Part shown: piece after piece, positions 50,237-59,000 of the stretch
Position numbering within the stretch: position 1 is the first letter of the stretch
How the letters are laid out: every line of letters begins with the position of its first letter
Assembly (NCBI RefSeq): GCF_001422735.1
Contig: NZ_LMLZ01000012.1
Coordinates: 491,941 to 555,940, forward strand
DNA: 64,000 nt
Direction: 5' to 3'
Source of the DNA: Acidovorax sp. Leaf78
GTDB lineage: Bacteria > Pseudomonadota > Gammaproteobacteria > Burkholderiales > Burkholderiaceae_C
Program-made: the position numbers and the translations under genes
Notes under the pieces: generated by a model
Seen by the model: only the letters and a program-made list of their open reading frames with translations
What the model was told of the DNA's origin: nothing
The model's database searches: none

Positions 50237-51024
50237 GCCGCGGCGAGGTGCAGGTCGACCGACACCACACCGCCGCTCCAGCCGCTGTCGCCGCGTGCCG
50301 CCCACACGATGCAGGGCACATCGCCATCGGCCGCCACCACGCAGCGGCCACCCGCCTCCCAGAAGGCACTGCCGCCCGCGCTGACGTAGCCGCCGGACGG
50401 CCCGCTGTAGTTGGCCAGCAGCACGGCCATGCTGTGGTCGCGCGCATAGCCCTGCAGCAGCTCGGATTCAGGGCCGTAGCCCTGGTGGCTGACCAGCGCC
50501 CCGGCGGCGTACAGCGTGGCACCGGCAGCGTGCGCGGCACGGGCGTGCTCGGGGTGGGTGATGTCGGCGCACACCGCCATGCCCGTGGGCTCGCCCGCCA
50601 GCAGGTGCACCTGCGCGTCGTCGGTGCCCGGGCTGGCAAAGGACTCTTCGCTGGCATGCAGGTGGCGCTTACGGTACAGCGCGGTACTGCCGTCCCCATT
50701 CAGCACCCAGGCGCCGATGGCGGGCAGTGCGCCGTCCTGCACCGGCGCGGCAGGGCCGCCCACCACCAGGGCCATGCCATGGTCGCGTGCAGCCTGGCGC
50801 AGGGGCGCCAGCGCCGCGTGGTCGGCATGCAGCACGTTGGCGGCCAGCACGGACGGCTCGTAGCCGGTGAGCGAGAGCTCCGGAAACACCAGCACCTGCA
50901 CCCCCTGGCTCGCCGCCACCCGCACAAAGGCCAGGTGGGTCTGCACGTTGCGCGCCACGTCTCCAGGGACGGACGGCGACTGTGCGGCGGCAACGCGTAA
51001 GGGGGTCGAAAACTGTGGGTTCAC
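50233..51024 (-). CDS. Carbon-nitrogen hydrolase (nitrilase superfamily)
   Basis: 263-aa amidase-type enzyme with an intact Glu-Lys-Cys triad: Glu49 ('VLVFPELSLTGYE'), Lys119 ('ALYRKRHLHASEESF') and Cys152 ('GMAVCADITHPEHARAAH'). C-terminal 'NYSGPSGGYVSAGGSAFWEA' carries the usual product-side loop. Substrate unknown; the size and loops resemble small aliphatic amidases/omega-amidases. The stop overlaps the waaA start, so the two are cotranscribed, but no functional link is apparent. Confidence 0.9.
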   Translation of the reverse strand: MNPQFSTPLRVAAAQSPSVPGDVARNVQTHLAFVRVAASQGVQVLVFPELSLTGYEPSVLAANVLHADHAALAPLRQAARDHGMALVVGGPAAPVQDGALPAIGAWVLNGDGSTALYRKRHLHASEESFASPGTDDAQVHLLAGEPTGMAVCADITHPEHARAAHAAGATLYAAGALVSHQGYGPESELLQGYARDHSMAVLLANYSGPSGGYVSAGGSAFWEAGGRCVVAADGDVPCIVWAARGDSGWSGGVVSVDLHLAAA

Positions 51025-51096
51025 GCAGGCAACTCGCTAAAAATCAACGGTGAAAGAAGGTGGCAGTGGCAGTGAAAGCCACAGCCAGGGTGCCCA

Positions 51097-52485
51097 TCAA
51101 TGGCTGGCAGCGCCCACATGGGCGTCGGGCTTGACCCTGTGCAGCAGCGCCAGCATGGCCGCCTCGATGCGCGCCAGCGCCTCTTCGGTATGTCCCTCAA
51201 AGCGCAGCACCAGGACCGGCGTGGTGTTGCTGGCGCGGATCAGGCCAAAGCCGTCTGGCCAGTCGACCCGCAGGCCGTCGATGGTGCTCACCGTGGCGGG
51301 CGCCGAGAAGGTACCTGCAGCCAGGCCCTGCAGCTCGGCCGTCAGGCGGTGCGGCTCGCCCTCGGCGCACGAGACATTGAGCTCGGGCGTGGAGAAGCTG
51401 GTGGGCAGGGCGTTGAGCACGGCGCTCGGGTCTTGCGACCTGCTCAGAATCTCCAGCAGGCGGCAGCCCGCGTAGGTGCCGTCGTCGAAGCCGTACCAGC
51501 GCTCCTTGAAGAAGATGTGGCCGCTCATCTCGCCGCCCAGCGGAGAATTCGTCTCCTTCATGCGGGCCTTGATGAGCGAGTGGCCGGTCTTGAACATCAC
51601 CGGCACGCCGCCGGCCGCCGCAATGGCGGGCGCCAGGCGCTGGGTGCACTTCACGTCGAAGATGATCTCGCCGCCGGGTACGCGCGAGAGCACGTCCTGG
51701 GCGAACAGCATCATCTGGCGGTCGGGGAAGATGTTGGTGCCGTCCTTGGTCACGATGCCCAGTCGGTCGCCGTCGCCGTCGAAGGCCAGGCCCAGTTCGG
51801 CGTCGCTGGTCTTCAGGGCCTCGATCAGGTCGCGCAGGTTCTCGGGCTTGCTGGGGTCTGGGTGGTGGTTGGGGAAGTTGCCGTCCACCTCGGAGAACAG
51901 CTCGACCACCTCGCAGCCCAGCGCACGGAAGATGCCGGGGGCCGACGCGCCGGCAATGCCGTTGCCGCAGTCCACCACCACCTTGAGCGGGCGGGCCAGC
52001 TTGATGTCGCCCACGATGCGCTCGGTGTACGCCGGCAGCACGTCCACGTGCCGCACGGAGCCGCCGGCCTGGAGTTGCCAGCTTTCCTGCTCCATGGTGC
52101 GGCGCAGGCCCTGGATCTCTTCACCGTAGATGGCGCGGCCGTTGAGCACCATCTTGAAGCCGTTGTAGTCCTTGGGGTTGTGGCTGCCCGTGACCTGGAT
52201 GCCGCTGTGGCACAGCGTGCTGGCCGCAAAGTACAAAAGCGGCGTGGTCACCAGGCCCACGTCGATCACCTCGATGCCCGCTTCCACCAGCCCCTGGATC
52301 AGCGCGGCCGACATGGCGGGGCCCGACAGGCGCCCGTCGCGGCCCACGGCCACCGTGGTCTGGCCTTCGGCGCGGGCGGCGGTGCCAAAGGCCCGGCCCA
52401 GGCCCAGGGCCACTTCTTCATTCAAGGTGGACGGCACGATGCCGCGGATGTCGTAGGCTTTGAAAATGGCGGGCGTGGGTTGCAC
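51097..52485 (-). CDS. Phosphomannomutase/phosphoglucomutase
   Basis: 462 aa from GTG 52485, the codon directly before the conserved start of the fold ('PAIFKAYDIRGIVPSTLNEE'), preceded by AAAGG. Interconverts mannose/glucose 1- and 6-phosphates for LPS and exopolysaccharide precursors. The phosphoserine loop is 'IQVTGSHNPKDYNGFKMVLN', the metal loop 'LAFDGDGDRLGIV', the sugar-binding loop 'LGGEMSGHIFFKERWYGFDD' and the phosphate site 'IRASNTTPVLVLRFEG'. All four catalytic loops are intact, as in Pseudomonas AlgC. Monocistronic; divergent from alkA. Confidence 0.95.
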   Translation of the reverse strand: MQPTPAIFKAYDIRGIVPSTLNEEVALGLGRAFGTAARAEGQTTVAVGRDGRLSGPAMSAALIQGLVEAGIEVIDVGLVTTPLLYFAASTLCHSGIQVTGSHNPKDYNGFKMVLNGRAIYGEEIQGLRRTMEQESWQLQAGGSVRHVDVLPAYTERIVGDIKLARPLKVVVDCGNGIAGASAPGIFRALGCEVVELFSEVDGNFPNHHPDPSKPENLRDLIEALKTSDAELGLAFDGDGDRLGIVTKDGTNIFPDRQMMLFAQDVLSRVPGGEIIFDVKCTQRLAPAIAAAGGVPVMFKTGHSLIKARMKETNSPLGGEMSGHIFFKERWYGFDDGTYAGCRLLEILSRSQDPSAVLNALPTSFSTPELNVSCAEGEPHRLTAELQGLAAGTFSAPATVSTIDGLRVDWPDGFGLIRASNTTPVLVLRFEGHTEEALARIEAAMLALLHRVKPDAHVGAASH

Positions 52486-52631
52486 GTAAGGGCCTTTCGC
52501 GAAGGGATAAGAGGGAGTCCGACACATTGTAGGCGGGGCATTCCGTGCCCTAGGGTAATCACCCCCACGCCCCAAAACCGCCCCGGGAGGCACATGTCCG
52601 AAAACGGCCAGTGCGCACGCGCCCACTGCCT

Positions 52632-54269
52632 ATGATCGGGCCCATGACCTCCCCTGCCCCGCCCTCAGTTGCTGCCGCCGCCGATCCCGCCCTGGACGAA
52701 GGCCGCTACCTGGCGGTGATGGCGCGGGATGCGCGTTTCGACGGGCATTTTTTTACCGGCGTGACCTCCACCGGCATCTACTGCCGCCCGGTGTGCGCGG
52801 TGCGCACGCCGCGGCGCGAGAACTGCCGCTTTTTCGCACTGGCCGCCCAGGCCGAGCATGCGGGCTTTCGCCCCTGCCTGCGCTGCCGGCCCGAGCTGGC
52901 GCCCCAGGCCCTGGTGTGGTCGGTGCAGGATGCGAGCAGCATCCTGGTGCAGCAGGCGGTAAGGCTGCTGGATGCGCCGGACCTCTGGCCCGCCCAGCCC
53001 GCAACCACCACCCAAGCCGACAGCGGCGCCACGGTGGCCCGCCTGGCCGAGCGGCTGGGCGTGAGCGACCGGCACCTGCGCCGCATTTTCGAAGCCGCCC
53101 TGGGCGTGTCGCCCCTGCAGTACCTGCAGACCCGCCGCCTGCTGACCGCCAAGCAGTTGCTCACCGACACCTGCATGCCCGTGACCCAGGTGGCGCTGGC
53201 CAGCGGCTTTGCCAGCGTGCGCCGCTTCAATGCGGCCTTTGTGGGGCACTACGGGCTCAACCCCACCCAGTTGCGGCGCAGCGGCACACCAGCCAGCAAG
53301 GGAGGCACAACCGGGTCACACGGCGCAGGCAGCACACTGCGCCTGGCCTGGCGCCCGCCGTTCGATGTGGCGGCTCTGCTGGCGTTCTTCGAGCGGCGGC
53401 AGTTCCATGGCGTCGAATGGGTGCTGCCCCACGAGGCCACGCTGCGGCGCACCGTGCGGCTGCCGGCCGCCTGCACCGGCATGGCGCAGGAGACCACCGG
53501 CTGGTTCAGCGCACGCTTCGACGCAGCCCGCCACCACGTGCTGCTGCAGACCAGCGACAGCCTGTACCCGGTGTTGCCGCTCGTCATCCGCCGCGTGCGC
53601 GCCATGCTGGACCTGGATGCCGACCCGGCCGCCATCAACGCGGTGCTGCACCCGCACTTTCCGGACGGCGACGGCCTGCGCGTGCCCGGCGCGTTCGACG
53701 GCTTCGAGCTGGCCGTGCGCGCCGTGCTGGGCCAGCAGATCACCGTGGCCGCGGCGCGCACGCTGGGGCAGCGCCTGGTGGAGCGGCTGGGCGAGCCCAT
53801 CGACACGCCCTGGCCTGCGCTGAACCGGCTGTTCCCCACCGCCGCCACGCTCGCCATGGCCGATGGCGACACCCTGGGCCAACTGGGCATCGTGCGCCAG
53901 CGGCAGGCCGCCATCGTGGCGCTGGCCCGCGCGGTGGACGGCGGGGGCCTGGCGCTGCAGGCGGGCGCCGACGTGGCCGCTACCACCGCCGCGCTGTGCG
54001 CCCTGCCCGGCATCGGCGACTGGACGGCGCAGTACATCGCCATGCGCGTGCTGCGCTGGCCGGATGCCTTCCCTGCCGGTGATGTGGCGCTGCACAAGGC
54101 GCTCAACGTGCAGGGCCAAAAGAATCCGGCACGCGCAGCCAGCGGGGCGTCGGAGGCGTGGCGCCCCTGGCGCAGCTATGCGGTGCTTCGGGCCTGGTCG
54201 GCAGGCACCACCGCGCAGATGCCGCAACCCGTGGCTGGCGCCTCCATCGAAACGCTACCAAAACAATAG
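52632..54269 (+). CDS. alkA: Ada-AraC-AlkA fusion: DNA-3-methyladenine glycosylase with regulatory domain
   Basis: 545 aa from ATG 52632 (ATG 52644 possible). Three parts: an Ada-type zinc/methyl-sensing domain with Cys51, Cys55, Cys82 and Cys85 ('GIYCRPVC', 'GFRPCLRCRPE'); an AraC helix-turn-helix ('LAERLGVSDRHLRRIFEAAL', 'VALASGFASVRRFNAAFVGH'); and an AlkA glycosylase of the HhH-GPD type ('AVLGQQITVAAARTLGQRLV', 'LCALPGIGDWTAQYIAMRVL' and the catalytic Asp in 'FPAGDVALHKAL'). It both senses methyl phosphotriesters and removes alkylated bases. The last codons and the stop come from a dispersed palindrome. Ogt follows. Confidence 0.94.
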   Translation: MIGPMTSPAPPSVAAAADPALDEGRYLAVMARDARFDGHFFTGVTSTGIYCRPVCAVRTPRRENCRFFALAAQAEHAGFRPCLRCRPELAPQALVWSVQDASSILVQQAVRLLDAPDLWPAQPATTTQADSGATVARLAERLGVSDRHLRRIFEAALGVSPLQYLQTRRLLTAKQLLTDTCMPVTQVALASGFASVRRFNAAFVGHYGLNPTQLRRSGTPASKGGTTGSHGAGSTLRLAWRPPFDVAALLAFFERRQFHGVEWVLPHEATLRRTVRLPAACTGMAQETTGWFSARFDAARHHVLLQTSDSLYPVLPLVIRRVRAMLDLDADPAAINAVLHPHFPDGDGLRVPGAFDGFELAVRAVLGQQITVAAARTLGQRLVERLGEPIDTPWPALNRLFPTAATLAMADGDTLGQLGIVRQRQAAIVALARAVDGGGLALQAGADVAATTAALCALPGIGDWTAQYIAMRVLRWPDAFPAGDVALHKALNVQGQKNPARAASGASEAWRPWRSYAVLRAWSAGTTAQMPQPVAGASIETLPKQ

Positions 54270-54315
54270 CTACTGTCGCTCACCTGGCAAGCGGTAGCGG
54301 CCTATTTTCTTCAGA
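54258..54315. repeat. Dispersed imperfect palindrome, copy 3 (supplies the alkA stop)
   Basis: Reads CAATAGCTACTG..CGCT...CAAGCGGTAGCGGCC..TTTTCTTCAG. The TAG of CAATAGC is the alkA stop codon (54267-54269), so insertion of the repeat set the end of the reading frame. Confidence 0.7.
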
Positions 54316-54333
54316 ACTTATCGGATCAACCCC

Positions 54334-54933
54334 ATGCTCTTTCATCCCCACACCGTGCAGGCACGTGCCAGCACAGCGCTCGGGCCGGTGCGCCTAGCCG
54401 CGTCGCCCGCGGGCCTGTGCGGCGTCTGGTTCGAGGGCCAGCGGCACGAGCCCGTCCACCTGCTGCACGGCGATCGCGCCTGGGCCGAGGCGGCCGGCCA
54501 CACCCTGCTGCAAGAGGCCGCAGGCCAGCTGCAGCAGTACCTGCGGGGCGAGCGCGACGGCTTCGACCTGCCGCTCGACCTGTCGGGCGGCACGGCGTTT
54601 CAGCGGGACGTATGGCGCGCGCTGCTGGTCATCGGCCGCGGTGGCACCACCAGCTACGGGCGCCTCGGCCAGCAACTGGGCCGGCCGCTGGCGGTGCGCG
54701 CCGTGGGCGCGGCCGTGGGGCGCAATCCGGTCAGCGTGATCGTGCCGTGCCACCGCGTGCTCGGTGCAGACGGCAGCCTGACCGGTTACGCTGGAGGGCT
54801 GGACCGCAAAACGGCCCTGCTGGCGCTGGAACATGCGCCGCACCGGCACGACCACCCGCAGCCACTGCACCTGCGGCAGCAGCCTTGGCTGCCGGACGAC
54901 CACGACATTCAAACCCTGAAAGAGCACGCATGA
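54334..54933 (+). CDS. ogt: Methylated-DNA--protein-cysteine methyltransferase
   Basis: 199-aa suicide repair protein that takes methyl from O6-methylguanine. 'FQRDVWRALLVIGRGGTTSY' starts the DNA-binding domain, 'GRPLAVRAVGAAVGRNPVSV' holds the helix and Arg finger, and 'VIVPCHRVLGADGSLTGYAG' contains the acceptor Cys in PCHR. An extra His/Pro-rich tail ('HRHDHPQPLHLRQQPWLPDD') is unusual. It follows alkA by 64 bp, forming an alkylation-damage unit, and overlaps the EamA gene by ATGA. Confidence 0.95.
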   Translation: MLFHPHTVQARASTALGPVRLAASPAGLCGVWFEGQRHEPVHLLHGDRAWAEAAGHTLLQEAAGQLQQYLRGERDGFDLPLDLSGGTAFQRDVWRALLVIGRGGTTSYGRLGQQLGRPLAVRAVGAAVGRNPVSVIVPCHRVLGADGSLTGYAGGLDRKTALLALEHAPHRHDHPQPLHLRQQPWLPDDHDIQTLKEHA

Positions 54934-55856
54934 ACAGCCCGGGAACCCAACCCGTCACCGCCTGGATCGGCGAATTCACTCTGCTGGCGGCGCTGTGGGG
55001 GTCATCCTTCCTCTTCATGCGCCTGGGCGCCTCGGAGTTCGGCCCGCTGCCCACCGCCGGGCTGCGCGTGGCGCTGGCCACGGTGTTCCTGTGGCCCATC
55101 ATGCTGCGCCAGGGCCACTGGCCCGCCTTCCGCCAGCACTGGCGGCCCATCATGTTCGCGGGCGTCATCAACTCGGCGATCCCGTTCGCGCTGTTCTCCT
55201 GGGCGGTGCTGCACATCGCCACCGGGCTGTCGTCCATCCTGAACGCCACGGTGCCGCTCTTCGGCGCGTTGATCGCCTGGGCCTGGCTGGGTGACCGCAT
55301 CAACCGGCTGCGATGGGCGGGCCTGGCGCTCGGCTTCGTGGGCGTTGCGCTGCTGGCCTGGCGCGCGCCGGCGGGCACGGGCTTCAAGACCGACAGCGCT
55401 GAATGGGCCATTGCCGCCTGCCTACTGGCGTCGTGCTTCTATGGGGTGTCGGCCAGCTTCGCGCGGCGCCACCTCACCGGCATCCCGCCGCTGGCCACGG
55501 CCACCGGCAGCCAGCTCGGCGCGGCGCTGGGCCTGGCGCTGCCCACGCTGTGGCTGTGGCCGGCGCAACTGCCAGGCCTGCGCGCCTGGGGCGCCATCGT
55601 GGCCATGGCGGTGCTGTGCACCGGCATTGCGTACATCCTGTACTTCCGCCTCATCGCGAGTGCAGGCCCCAGCCGGGCGCTGGCGGTGACCTTCATCGCG
55701 CCGGTGTTTGCCGTGCTGTACGGCTCCGTCTTCCTGGGCGAGCGCATCACGCCGTGGATGGTGGGCTGCGCGCTGGTGATCGTTTGCGGCACGCTGCTGT
55801 CAACGGGGCTTATCAGGACGCTGCGCCCCGGGCGCGCCCAGCCGGAACGGCCATAA
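54930..55856 (+). CDS. DMT-superfamily (EamA) transporter
   Basis: 308-aa inner-membrane protein with ten predicted helices in two EamA repeats ('FTLLAALWGSSFLFMRLGAS' and 'ASCFYGVSASFARRHLTGIP'). Other segments: 'ATGLSSILNATVPLFGALIA', 'RLIASAGPSRALAVTFIAPV'. Family members export amino acids or other metabolites; the substrate is unknown. Translationally coupled to ogt, although no functional connection is obvious. Confidence 0.92.
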   Translation: MNSPGTQPVTAWIGEFTLLAALWGSSFLFMRLGASEFGPLPTAGLRVALATVFLWPIMLRQGHWPAFRQHWRPIMFAGVINSAIPFALFSWAVLHIATGLSSILNATVPLFGALIAWAWLGDRINRLRWAGLALGFVGVALLAWRAPAGTGFKTDSAEWAIAACLLASCFYGVSASFARRHLTGIPPLATATGSQLGAALGLALPTLWLWPAQLPGLRAWGAIVAMAVLCTGIAYILYFRLIASAGPSRALAVTFIAPVFAVLYGSVFLGERITPWMVGCALVIVCGTLLSTGLIRTLRPGRAQPERP

Positions 55857-56013
55857 ACTCGGGGAATGGTTTTTTCTTTGGGCTGCTGCGATCCGACCCC
55901 TGTGCTTGACAGCGCAGGCTGCGGCGCCGACGCAGGCTGCCCCAGGCCACCGGCCCTGACAGCCGGCACAGCCATCTGCTCCCTCCCGATCTGCCACACC
56001 ACCGCATACCGCC

Positions 56014-59000
56014 ATGGGTAACAACACCCTGATGGCGGGCACGGTGCTGATGACGCTCCTGCTGGTGCTGGAGTGGCTGCCGCCCAAAGAGGCCCTGCGC
56101 CCCTCGCGCCGATCGCTCTGGCTGCTGGGCGCCGCAGGCGGCGCGGTGTCGGCAACGGCGTTCACCGCCCTGCACTGGAACGCACCCGAGCTGGGAATCG
56201 TCGCCTACCCCACCGTCGTCGCGTTCATGGGCATGTACTTTGGCGGTCTGCCTGCGGCCATCACGGCCCTGGCGGCGCTGCTGGCCGTTGTGCTGATGGC
56301 GCCGGCGGCCACACCGCCCGCGGTGATGGTGCTGGGCGCCACATGGGCGCTGGCCTGGGCTTGGCGGCGGACGTCACGGCGGCTGCCGCTGCGCTCTGCG
56401 GCGTGGATATCGCTGGCGGGCATGACCGTGACGCTGCCGGTGACGGTATCGGCCTGCCTGTGGCTAGCCAACCAGGCGCCCGCCACCTTGGGGCCGTGGC
56501 CCACCACCCTGCCCTGGCACCACGGCGCGGGCTTTTTGATGCTGGGCGTGGGCCGCCTGCTGCTGGCCGGCAAGGCCCGGGCAGAGCTGGCGCGCACCAG
56601 CACCCAGGAGGCACTTGTGCAGCGCGAGCAGCAGCTGCAACTGGCCATGGACTCCCTGGGCGGAGGTCGGTGGGAATGGGACGTGGTGGAGCGCCAGTTC
56701 CGCTGCCACGGCAAGTTCTACGAGGCCTTCGGCGTGAGCTGCGACGAGGCCGATGCCCAGGGGCTGTGGGAACGCTGGTACCAGCGCCGCCACCCGCTGG
56801 ACGCCGAACGCAATGCCGCCCGGCTGGCCCGTGCCATGGACGGGCTGGACGAAACCTACGAGGCCGAGTTTCGCGTGCTGGACACCGACGGCCGCTGGCG
56901 TTGGCTGATGTCGCGCGGCACCGTGGCCCGGCGCGACGCCGAGGGCAAGCCTACTGCCCTGATCGGCATGGACGTGGACATCACCGCCCACCGCGAGGTG
57001 GAAGACGCCCTGCGATCGTCCGAGGCCAAGTACACGACTTTTTATCAGACGCTGCCCGACCCGGCAGGGATCTCGCGCATCTCGGACGGGCGCTACATCG
57101 ACGTGAACCCGGCGTTTTGCGAAGTACTGGGCCGCCCGCGCGAGGACGTGATCGGCCGCACATCCACCGAGCTCGACATCTGGGCCTCTGACAAAGAGCG
57201 CGCCCGGCTGGTCGACACCTTCCGGCGCGATGGCCGGGTGGACCGCCTGCCGCTGGTGGCCCAGGGCCGCGGTGCGCGCATCCCGGGCCTCATGTCGGCA
57301 CGCTCCGTGCTTGTGGATGGCGAGAACTGCTTTGTTTTCATCTTCCACGACATGACCGAAGCCCATCGCACCAGCGACGAGCTGCGGGCCCTCAACAGCC
57401 TGCTGCAGCAGGCGGGCCGCATGGCGCGCCTGGGCGCCTGGGAGGACGAACGCGGCCAAGGCCTCGTCTACTGGTCGGACGTGTGCTTTGACATCCACGG
57501 ACTGCCCCCGGGCTCGCCGCTGCCGCACGACTACATCGACCGCCTGGTGGCACCCGACTACCGCGAGCCGCTGCGCGAGCGCATCCGCCAGAGCATCCTT
57601 GAGCGCACCGAGTGGAGCATGGAGATGGAAGTGCTGCACACCGACGGCCGCTTGGTTTGGGTGCGCGCGCGCGGCGAGCCGGTGGTCGAGAACGGCCGCG
57701 TCGCCCGCGTGCGCGGCGTGATGCAGGACATCGACGAGGCCAAGCGGTCCGACCAGCGCCTGCGGCAGTCCGAAGAGCGTTTCTCGCGCATTTTTCACCT
57801 CATGCCCTACCCCATGGGCCTGTCGCACCGAAGCGACGGGCGGTATGTGGACATCAACCCCGCGTGGGTCGACATGCTGGGCATACCGCGCGCAGAAGCC
57901 ATCGGCCGCACCGCCATCGAGCTGGGCATCTTCACCGAAGCCGACCGCGCGCGCCTGCTGGAGGCCGAGGGTGGCACCGGGCACCTGAGCAGCCACGAAA
58001 TCACGCTGAAAGTGCGCGGCGGCACGCCCCGCACCGTGCTGCAGTCCATGCGCGCGACCGAGTTCGACGGCGAGCCCTGCTGGCTGTTTTCGGTGCACGA
58101 CATCACCGACCGCAAGAAGAGCGAAGAGCAGGTGCGCGAGCGCGAGGAGCTGCTGTCGCTCACCATCTCGGCCGCATCGCTGGGCCTGTGGGACTGGAAC
58201 CTGCCGACCGGCACCGTGAGCGGCGACGACCGCTGGCGCTCCATGCGCGGGCTGCCCCCGCTCGAATCCCACGAAGCGACGCCAGCCACCATCCAGTGGA
58301 CGAGCGGCATCGCCCCCGACGACATCGACCGCATCACCGCCGAGATGGCGCGCCACATCGCCCACCCCGGCACACCGTTCGACGCCACCTGGCGCGTGAA
58401 CCAAGCGGGCGACGCCGTGCGCTGGGTGCGCAGCCTGGGCAAGATCGTCGGCGTGGATGCCACCGGCCGCCCCGACCGCATGCTGGGCGTGGCCATCGAC
58501 GTCACCCCGCAGCGCGAGCAAGAGGTGTTGCTGCAGCGGCTGGCGCTGTTCGATGCGCTCACCGGCCTGCCCAACCGCGTGCTGCTGGCGCGCAAGCTGC
58601 AGGACGCCATGGTCCAGGCACGCCGCGGCGGCACCCAGCTGGGCGTGGCCTACCTCGACCTGGACGGATTCAAGCCCGTGAACGACCGCCTGGGTCACGG
58701 CGCGGGCGACCGCCTGCTGGTGGTGGTGTCCGGCCGGCTGACGCGCGCACTGCGCCCGCTGGACACGGTGGCCCGGCTGGGCGGCGATGAGTTCGTGATC
58801 CTGATGCCCCAGCTGGAGTCCGTGCAGCACTGCGAACGCATGCTGCGCCAGGTGATGGACAGCATCTCGGCCCCCTACACGCTGGACACCGAGCGCGTGG
58901 TGGTCACCGCCAGCATCGGCTACACCCTGTTCCCGCAGGACGACGCCGACGCCGACACCTTGCTGCGCCACGCCGACCAGGCCATGTACGCGGCCAAGCA

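Noticed and set aside
55866..56020. Cys-rich 51-codon ORF just before the PAS/GGDEF/EAL gene
   Set aside because: No ribosome-binding site, Pro/Ala-rich random composition, and it runs into the start of the next gene in another frame; probably chance.
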